Positions 1-9,462 of a stretch of DNA of 10,000 nt are shown in pieces. The notes under the pieces are model-generated. The model was not told the origin of the DNA. It did no database searches and saw nothing but the letters and a program-made list of their open reading frames with translations. The translations under genes and the position numbers were made by a program. The stretch spans positions 558,983-568,982 of the forward strand of contig NW_004754915.1 in NCBI RefSeq assembly GCF_000188695.1. The letters run 5' to 3'. The DNA is from Salpingoeca rosetta (Eukaryota; Opisthokonta; Choanoflagellata; Craspedida; Salpingoecidae). Positions within the stretch are counted from its first letter, which is position 1; each line of letters begins with the position of its first letter.

Positions 1-153
1 TCTCACTCTCACTCTCACTCACTCACTCACTCACACACTCACTCACTCACACACACACACACACTCTCTCTCTCTCTCTCTCACCTACTCACTCACTCAT
101 ATGAACGCACACACTTACTCACTCACACACACGCACACCTGAACGCATGACAG
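1..153 (+). repeat. CTCA/CT/CA low-complexity tract, 3' part of an intron
   Basis: The first 138 bases are a nearly unbroken mix of CTCA, CT and CA repeats with no usable reading frame. The stretch ends in an AG at 152-153, immediately before the open frame of the REV7-like exon. I therefore read it as the 3' end of an intron of that plus-strand gene, with the CT/CA tract standing where the polypyrimidine tract would be. The intron start lies outside the window. Confidence 0.6.
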
Positions 154-697
154 GGATGGGAAGCATATGGTGGCTGTGGATGTGCTGGAGCGACAGTTCC
201 GCAGTGTGCTGGTGAAGCTGAGCATGTGCGATGCCCTCCTCTCCGACAAAGGCGACGGGCTGCAGTTTGCGCTGTACGCCACTACCGATTGCGAAACGGA
301 GGCTGTGGCTGCGCGACATGAGACAAACCCCTGGATTGTCGCAGATCAGCAAGACTGTGGCCCACACACGCACCAACCAGCCGTGTTACGTAACACCACC
401 ACCAGTACCACTGATGTGGTTGAGATTGATGACGATGACGATGATGACGAGGTAGAAAACGGTAATGGAACTCGCGGTAGCAGCGGCGATGGCGGCGATG
501 TTGGGGGTGACCACATGAGGTCTGCCAGGGGTCAACTGGCAGCGAAGAAGGAGCAAAATGAGAAGAAGAAGGAAGCGCAGCAACAACAGCAACAGCAGCA
601 ACAGCAACACCAACAACGGCAACACCCGCGCATGCAAGTCTTGAAACGCGTTGCTGCACACCCACTGTCCATCCTCGTGTATGCAGAGGAAGTGTGA
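154..697 (+). CDS. MAD2L2: REV7/MAD2L2-like HORMA protein, C-terminal exon (partial, 5' end outside window)
   Basis: The family (REV7, also called MAD2B/MAD2L2) is the HORMA-domain adaptor of DNA polymerase zeta and shieldin in the nucleus; its C-terminal safety belt closes over a partner peptide. The frame runs from the acceptor AG at 152-153 (first codon split, phase 2) to a TGA at 695-697. Three blocks match what I remember of animal REV7, in order: VLVKLSMCDALL (206-241; human FILKISVCDAVL), NPWIVADQQD (326-355; human FPWILADEQD) and ILVYAEE (671-691; human MQLYVEE). Between the second and third blocks lie about 105 residues, where human REV7 has about 20. The extra part holds an Asp run (about 425-451), a Gly/Asn/Asp stretch, a Lys/Glu stretch and a Gln run (about 578-614). 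GAT/GAC and CAA/CAG codons are mixed, which suggests real protein sequence. The rest of the HORMA core is upstream of the window. An unspliced intron inside the insertion is possible, but the frame stays open throughout. Confidence 0.75.
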
Positions 698-747
698 CAC
701 ACTTCATTCATGTTGCGCTGCATAGGAAGTGGGCACCAACAAGCGTA

Positions 748-847
<100 letters not shown>

Positions 848-1463
848 GCGTGCGTGTGTGGGTGGGTGTAATTTATCTCTGAATGCCTCTCTTCCCCCCC
901 CCCTCTCTCTCTCTCTTTGTCTCTCTGTACATCCTCAACCACACAACAGGCAGATGCATCGCCGTGTGTGCTTGCCATATCGTGTTCTTGGGATGTTTGT
1001 TGTCGCACAACTCTCCAACCCCTCCTTGGTTGGCTCTTGAACGTGTAACTGGCATTATTATACGCTACCATCCCACCCCACCACTCGTCCTTCCCATCCA
1101 TCCTCACTGTCTCATGCTGGGAAAGCGGGTGTCATATTGGAGGAGAGATGATGCTGAGGCGCGCATCTCTCACATGCAGCGCAGTTGGTGATGACACGCG
1201 GAAACAGCGTCGCTGAAGAGAAACCAGGGTGGAGAAAGCACAACGCCGAAACAATGGGCAAGCCACCAAGCACAGAACGAAACATCTGAACATGAACCAG
1301 TCATAGCAAACCAGCGTTGAGAACCCGAGACAGCACGCACGCGCCTCTGGCATCAAGGCAGCCACACGAGCAGATGAGCAACAACGAAAAACAGCGCCGC
1401 CAATGAACAAACGAAAGCGAACACAAGTGCCTGCAGCTCTCACGTTGGAGACACAGAGAGATT

Positions 1464-1529
1464 GTGAGTGTGTGTGTGAGAGACAGACAGAGAGAGAGAG
1501 AGAGTGTGTGTGTGTGTGTGTGTGAGTGA

Positions 1530-1602
<73 letters not shown>
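1464..1602. repeat. Compound GT/GA/GT microsatellite
   Basis: The tract runs TGAGTG, then GTGTGAGAGACAGACAG, then (GA)n, (GT)n, (GTGA)n, and finally an uninterrupted TG run from about 1534 to 1602. It lies about 140 bases downstream of the AMN-like stop, where the transcript sense would read CA. Confidence 0.95.
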
Positions 1603-1605
<3 letters not shown>

Positions 1606-1738
1606 CGTCACCACTTCACCGGAGAGAAGAAAGAAACCACGGTGCAACCAGCAACCACTAGCCGGCAACCAGAAGCATGAAACACGCCACCAGCCAGACA
1701 ACTCCTGACATCATCACATCCCCCCCCCCCTTCCGAGA

Positions 1739-4338
1739 TCACTCGTCATCCTGTTGCACTGATGTGGGAACAGCGAGCGTTTCCACGTTGGTTGGCGCAA
1801 CGTCAATGTAGCTGCCTTCATCTGCCTCGTTCTCAGCCACGTTCTCCACCGCCCCGTCCTTCTCACCATCACCATCACCTTCACCATCACCACCATCACC
1901 GCCATCAGCATCGTTCGCCTTGGCCTGCAGCGCCTCTGAGCTGCGGTACATGGGGTTCTGCTTTGTTGAGGAGTCGTTGAAGGCGGGAGCGTCATACAGC
2001 CCGGTATCCTCCGCTGCGTTGTACAGCGTGTTCAGCTCCTCCACGTCCCCGTTCTCGTTGTACATGGGATTGGAGAAGGACACAACGGGTCGCGCACCGG
2101 TCTTGCTGTCATCTGCGCTCTTCTTGCTGTCCGCGTCGCGCAGGGCGTCTGCCACGCGCGGGTTGCGGCGGCGGTTGCGCATCACAATCAGCACCAGACC
2201 GGCAACCAGCAGCACCCCGACAGCAGAGCCAACACCAACGCCAACCTTCTCACTGTCGTTCAGCACACTCCCGGACCTTGAGCCGGGTCCATCGTTATCA
2301 TCATCATCGTCGTCGTCGTCGTCGCCATCATCATCATCATCATCGTGGTCATCATCGGCATCATCGTCATCAGCAGACGACAACACTGCCAGCACGAGCG
2401 TGCGCACCTGATTGTAGACCGAGTCGAACATGGCCGCAACATCCGCCTCATACTGTGCGTCGGAGAAGCTGCCATCAACATTGCACCGCAGGCCGCACCC
2501 GCCAATGCTGGCATAGAACGTGGTTTCCACCCTTGCCTTCCAATCGCTCAGGGGCAGCGGCGGTGATGCAAGCGCAGCGCTCGTCAGGTCGGCCAGCGTC
2601 ACGGCGCGGGTGCAGTTGGTGTCGATGCCGCTGGTGAAGCTGAGGCACGTTGGCTCCTCCGGCTTGAACACGGTGACAGCGGCGTTGAGGAACGTGGCTA
2701 GCTCTGAGAAGCGCTCCGAGGAGGATGGTAGCGTGCACTCGGGCGATGTGTCGGATGCCGTGCACGCCTTGTCCCGCAACATGGGGAAGATGATGCTGAC
2801 AATCATGCCACTTGCCGTTGAGGCCACCTCCCTTCGTTCAACAACTGCTGGCCTGATGCGGACCTGGTCACCGCTGATCTTGGTGATGGGCGGGGTGCCG
2901 CTGAGCGTGTCCGCAATCAGGTTGCGCAGGGTGTCGTCGTTGTACGACTGGAACAGCCGCGTCAGCATGGTTGGTGGCAGCAGGTCGCCCACGCTAAACT
3001 CGACAGTCACCGTGGCTGTCTCCACGCGGTCGGCCGCATCCATGGCAGAGTCGAGGCCGGACAAGTACGCGCACGCGCTGGTGGTGTTCACCTGCAGGCA
3101 CGCCTCGACCGTGCGGTTCCTAATGTGTGAGGTGGATGCCCTCCAAGCCAGCAGCTCAAGCACCTCGCGCGGCCCCGGGGCAAGGGTGTCGAAGGAAGCC
3201 ACGCTGGCAATCGCATCAACAGCAATGGCGGGGCCCGTGACTCTTGCGGCAAAGGCGAGCGTATCCGACGATGGCGCATATGTGAGGTTGCAGCTCGCAC
3301 CGGGGGCAAAGCGCAAGTCCGGCAGCACTTCTGCAGCAAGCCGGGTCATGTGGTGCTTGACGGCCTCGTTGTCTGCGCTGCCGAGGGCGTTGAGCTGGGG
3401 TTCCACGGCAGCCTGAAGCTCTGGCGACAGGCTCAAAATGGCCAGAGGCTTGAACGTGTACGCGACGAGCTTCTCTTTGGGCCTGCGGGCATCATTCAGG
3501 GTGCTGTTGACGGCCATGATGGCGAGTTCGTTCGCCAGCGCTTCGTCGGCCAGCTGTTGCTCCAGGGACGGGCACGTTGAGAAGCACACGCAGGCGCGCT
3601 GCTGGACGTCAAACTGTGCCTCCAGTTCGCACGTGAGCCGATCCATGCTCGAGTTGCCGCGAGAAAAGTGGATGCCGCTGCCTGACCCGTAAGCCGGCGA
3701 CGACTGCAAACCACAGTGCATGAATGCACGAGTAAGGGGAAAAGCGGGGTTGGGAGGGAGGTTGAGGGAAGGTGGGAAGATGTAAGGAGAGAAGTGGAGG
3801 GTGAGAGGGTTCATGGCACATGGTACATGACACTTGTGTAAGGTGATGACATACAATGCGTATGTATGTGTGTGTTGGGGGGGGGGGAGGTATGACACCC
3901 CCGTTGTGAGACAACACGAACAGACGAGAGATTAGAGTCAGGTGAAAGTGTCAACTGACAAAGGATGGCGGGAGGTGCTCGTCGTTGGCGAGTGCAACGC
4001 GGACACTGTCCAGCGTCAGGGATGTGATTGGGGCGAAGGAGCCTGTGAAAATGTGGTACGACGATGTCATTGGGAAGAATGCATCATCCTCCATGCACGG
4101 CGGGCGCGTGGTATTGAAGGACGTCTCCCAGTTCTGTCACAGCGAGGAAAGGGAGAAGAGCACATGGTGCGTGTGTGTGTTGTGATGGGTGTGTGTGTGT
4201 GCAGTGGACCGGGATTGGTGAGAGGTGTCATGTCGTAGGCTCGTGAGGGGAGGTTGTTGCTGAGGAGACTGATCAAGACAGGGGTACCCAATCTATCAGT
4301 CGCACGCACCCCCACACCCCCACACAAACAAATACTTA

Positions 4339-4380
<42 letters not shown>

Positions 4381-4840
4381 TATCACGTACCTTGTGGCAG
4401 TTAAAGTCGCACTCTGGGCGGTAAGTCTGACCACCGGTGAACACAGTCACGTCAGCATCGTCCGTGTTGGCGTCGACATCGCTTGGGTGGGTCTTGTGGA
4501 ACACCATCTGGGCACCGTGAGGTGCAAACTCCAGCACGCCGTTGTCTGCAAACACAATTGCCTGCTTGGTCGCGTACTTGCCAGCATGGACGAGGGACGT
4601 GACTGGCTTCCAGCCATCAGTTTGGTGCTTTGGCCCAAAGTACACGGTTGTGGTCACGGCATCGTCCTGGTTGTGGCCGACAACCACAGGAGCGCCGCCA
4701 TCCCAGTTGGCGTCGTTGTTGAAGTTGGTGTTGCATCCGTCCTCTTTCCACGTAAACACGGCGCCATGCACATTGACGCACATTAGCATGCCAATAAGGA
4801 GCACCGCAGCGCTCACAGCAGCACCGCGTCGGGCCATCAT
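1739..4840 (-). CDS. AMN: Amnionless-like type I membrane receptor subunit, three exons, complete
   Basis: Amnionless carries cubilin to the apical surface and links it to the endocytic machinery through FxNPxF/Y tail motifs. Exons: 4391-4840, 3960-4133, 1739-3703, all joined in phase 0 (donors GTACGT and GTCAGT); the model is 862 residues. Residues 1-26 are a signal peptide (two Met, Arg-Arg, hydrophobic core to CVNVHG). Family-like blocks: FNNDANW (40-46; human FDVAANW), DNGVLEFA, and PPCMEDDAFFP (161-171; human VPCRHDDVFFP), the last beginning a second module in exon 2. Exon 3 adds CVCFSTCP, a long ectodomain with several N-glycosylation sequons, an Asp run at about 653-679, one membrane helix (695-715), a basic stop-transfer (RNRRR), and a 147-residue tail with FSNPMY (751-756), QNPMY (790-794) and YIDV. 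At 862 residues it is nearly twice human AMN (about 450 residues); the extra sequence lies between the Cys motif and the membrane. The start at 4840 was chosen because it exposes the signal peptide; an in-frame ATG at 4957 would put a poly-Thr stretch before it. The GTCAGT donor is the weakest part of the model. Confidence 0.72.
2183..2245 (-). other. Transmembrane segment of the AMN-like protein
   Basis: This stretch encodes 21 residues rich in Val, Gly, Leu and Ala (VGVGVGSAVG followed by VLLVAGLVLIV). RNRRRN follows on the cytoplasmic side and an acidic spacer (encoded at about 2291-2371) precedes it outside. It is the only strong hydrophobic helix in the protein besides the signal peptide, so the topology is type I: ectodomain outside, NPxY tail inside. 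Confidence 0.85.
4134..4390 (-). other. Intron 1 of the AMN-like gene with paired TG and CA tracts
   Basis: In the transcript sense the intron opens GTACGTGATATT and runs straight into a TG tract (plus-strand AC at 4341-4378). It ends with two CA tracts (plus-strand GT at 4169-4182 and 4189-4202), a pyrimidine-rich stretch and GTGACAG. The phase is 0 on both sides. The frame joins CHK to NWETSFN, which brings a further Cys-containing family block into register. Confidence 0.7.
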
Positions 4841-4842
4841 GC

Positions 4843-4844
<2 letters not shown>

Positions 4845-4904
<60 letters not shown>

Positions 4905-4916
4905 GCTGCTGCTGCT
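4845..4916. repeat. (GTT)20(GCT)4 trinucleotide repeat, CAA/AGC leader of the AMN-like gene
   Basis: In the transcript sense this is (AGC)4 followed by (AAC)20, and it ends four bases before the first ATG of the AMN-like gene. It therefore most likely forms the last part of the 5' UTR. CAA-type leaders are known to be unstructured. Confidence 0.9.
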
Positions 4917-5093
4917 GTCGTGGGCGTGTAAATGGGTTTGTCAATGCTCGCACACAAGTACGCTTTGATTGGTGTTGTTGTGAAGGGCTGAACGTGCAGG
5001 GGTGAATGGAAATTTAGTTACAGAGCCAACGAAACGTCGGAAGAATAACGCGGATTCAAAAAATATCGAAGGTGGGGGTGGGGCCGGGACAGT

Positions 5094-5180
5094 GACACAC
5101 AGACACACAGGCACACAGACACACGACACACAGACACACACACACAGACACACAGACACACAGACACACAGACACACACA
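5094..5180. repeat. CAGACACA-type imperfect repeat
   Basis: Eight-base units related to CAGACACA alternate with short CA runs. In the sense of the BAR-like gene this reads TGTGTCTG and lies about 40 bases past its stop. Confidence 0.9.
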
Positions 5181-5218
5181 GATCAGAAGCAACGAGGGAG
5201 GAGACGTGGCGGCGCCTC

Positions 5219-7344
<2,126 letters not shown>

Positions 7345-7365
7345 CACCACTTTCAATCCTCCTTG

Positions 7366-7366
<1 letters not shown>

Positions 7367-7448
<82 letters not shown>
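7367..7448. repeat. (TG)41 microsatellite
   Basis: A perfect TG tract about 20 bases upstream (in transcript terms) of the first candidate start codon of the BAR-like gene, so it lies in its promoter or 5' UTR. Confidence 0.97.
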
Positions 7449-7449
<1 letters not shown>

Positions 7450-7591
7450 CCTTCCTTCCACTTCCACCACACGCATGGTTGTCATCATTGGTGGTGCGCC
7501 GCCACCAAGCAAGCCAAAATGGGTACGTGTAATCGAAGCACGAGCCGCCAAACGTAACAAAGGGAGAGATGCCAAGAAATGGAGACAAGGA

Positions 7592-7594
<3 letters not shown>

Positions 7595-7647
<53 letters not shown>
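7595..7647. repeat. (GT)26 microsatellite
   Basis: A perfect GT tract located about 70 bases past the myosin stop codon, reading CA in the myosin sense. Confidence 0.97.
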
Positions 7648-7651
<4 letters not shown>

Positions 7652-7714
7652 CTTGATGTCAGCAAACAAATTTGAGAGCAAGAGGATGATGATTCCCGGT
7701 GATGACGACAGCAA

Positions 7715-7810
7715 CTACACGTCCAGTGCGGAGGAACTGCTGTGCTCGCCCAGCTTGGGAATGGTGACAGAGTACCCATCTGTATGAACGTGAACGTGAA
7801 CGTGAACGTG

Positions 7811-7845
<35 letters not shown>

Positions 7846-8158
7846 AGAGTATACTAATCGTGGATACTCGCCGGTTTTAGTACTGATGAAATTGAGGCCT
7901 TGAGCACATCGGGTGAACGAGGTCATTGCACATGGAGAACCTATGGTGTCGCTGGTCCCGGTTCCCCTCCATAAGTGGCGTATTGGGTTAGCTCGAGTTA
8001 CTTCACAGTGATGAGAGATCACTTGCTCCGCGGATGCAACGCAACGATGTATCTGTCGAGACAGCTATTCACGACTGCGACGTGGGCTAGCATCTCATAA
8101 AACGATCGATGCGGTAACTATAAGCTTCTTCTTTGTGTCGTAAACACACACACGCACA

Positions 8159-8220
<62 letters not shown>

Positions 8221-8929
8221 GCCAACGCACAAATACAAATGGACATACAAGCCCCCCTGGCCCCAAATTCACATCCCCACACAGTGATCACCCATTCATG
8301 CATTCAAACCTGCGGTCTTGATGAATTGGGGCACGGGGTCTGGCTCGATGGTGCCGTAAATGGCAATTGGGCGGTGCGTGTCGTGCACAAAGTACAGCGT
8401 GTCCTTCACATGCACCTGGATGTAGTGGTGCACCTGAAGCCATGACAGCAAACCATGGCAGGAAGGTGTGCACGGGCATGGGAGTAGAGCGTGGAGTGAG
8501 TGCTTGTGCAATTGTCCTGGGCAACCAACCTATGATCGTAGCACACACATGCACAATGTTACCCCCCTCCCCTCCCCCCCCCCACACGCTCACACCATGT
8601 GCGAATACACTGGCCAGACACCAAAACATTGATTGCATGTGTGCAAGCGTGGCCACCACAGCGCGACCACCCGCAAACACACCAAGTAGCACGTGCGCAC
8701 GAGACGCGTGACAAATTCCGGAACGCGGTGACCCGAGGGAAAGTAGACCACTAGGTCATTGTCGCCGCGCAAGTGAATGACACACACGGCATCCAGGTTG
8801 GACGTGACAGTCACCGCGTCAATCTGTGTCAGTGGCACAGGCTTTGTGCCCATTCGAAAGCCTTTGACAGGGTCGAGTTTGTACAACCCGTCACGCGCTA
8901 GCACCAGCGCACGCAGCTGCGTCTTGCCC

Positions 8930-9004
<75 letters not shown>

Positions 9005-9394
9005 GGTTGTTGTTGTGGTTGTTGTTATTGTTGTTGTTGTTGTTGTTGTGGTTGTTGTGGTTGTTGTTGTTGGTGAGACAAGCGTGACAACTCAAGTCAA
9101 CATGGGTGCACACATGTTCGTGTGGTTTTGCACGCGGATGTACGCGTGCGTATATGGAAAATCAAAACATGTGCGTGCATACACGTTTCCAGGTGTGCGT
9201 GTGTGCTGCTGCTTACGCGGTGGCTGAGCTTCTGTACGGGGCTGGAGAACACGAGATGCTGGCACATGCCCTGCTGTCGCAGCGTTGCCAGCGACTGCAT
9301 GTACGCGTCCAGCGCCCGGTTCCTGTTGGGATCCGCAAGGTAGTCGCCTGATGGCCCGAGGTGGTGGAGGTGGTGATGGTAATGATGGTTGTCG

Positions 9395-9462
<68 letters not shown>

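Larger units (their letters stand above)
4841..5218 (-). promoter_or_regulatory. Short intergenic gap: AMN-like 5' flank and 3' flank of the BAR-like gene
   Basis: Only 378 bases separate the BAR-like stop (5219) from the AMN-like start (4840), both on the minus strand. The gap must hold the BAR-like 3' UTR and the AMN-like promoter and leader. It contains the trinucleotide leader repeat at the AMN side, an AT-rich patch at about 5005-5065 (TTCAAAAAATATCG), and CAGACACA repeats at 5094-5180. I found no clear TATA box or polyadenylation hexamer. Confidence 0.45.
7345..7714 (-). promoter_or_regulatory. Short intergenic gap between myosin stop and BAR-like start
   Basis: About 370 bases lie between the myosin stop codon (7715) and the first candidate start of the BAR-like gene, both on the minus strand. 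It holds two long GT tracts (CA in the transcript sense) and a mixed-sequence block at about 7449-7594. It must contain the myosin 3' UTR and the BAR-like promoter. No TATA box or AATAAA was seen. Confidence 0.4.
7780..8309 (-). other. Last intron of the myosin gene (530 bp) with TG tract, unique island and CA tract
   Basis: In the transcript sense: donor GTTTGA, then a (TG)29 tract (plus AC 8161-8219, degenerate to 8144), then about 280 bases of repeat-free sequence, then a CA tract (plus GT 7814-7844), five copies of a hexamer and the acceptor TTCATACAG. This is the longest intron in the window. Confidence 0.65.

Noticed and set aside
1..150. Possible CRISPR-like or satellite array
   Set aside because: The repeats are short simple-sequence units without spacers; this is ordinary microsatellite DNA in a eukaryotic intron.
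1132..1701. 189-codon minus-strand frame downstream of the AMN-like stop
   Set aside because: Mostly (TH)n from the GT microsatellite plus unremarkable sequence; no homolog-like blocks and no good splice context.
2520..3416. 298-codon open frame on the plus strand
   Set aside because: It lies wholly opposite exon 3 of the AMN-like gene, has no recognisable motif, and its length is explained by the GC-rich codon bias of the minus-strand gene.
4841..4957. Upstream in-frame ATG at 4957 as the start of the AMN-like protein
   Set aside because: It would add a poly-Thr leader of about 39 residues before the signal peptide; the ATG at 4840 leaves the signal peptide at the N-terminus.
7660..7787. 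Plus-strand frame with MSANKFESKRMMIPGDDD, which looks protein-like
   Set aside because: The opposite strand gives the last myosin exon with family-matching spacing and phase; the plus-strand frame is preceded only by repeat-coded Val-Cys.
7931..7985. tRNA-like or SINE promoter boxes in the intron island
   Set aside because: Only a loose resemblance to A and B boxes (for example GGTTCCCCTCC); no cloverleaf could be drawn.
8777..9076. Poly-Cys, poly-Val and poly-Asn frames at the GTT repeats
   Set aside because: These are translations of intronic trinucleotide repeats. The flanking exons join in phase without them and restore the TH1 motifs.
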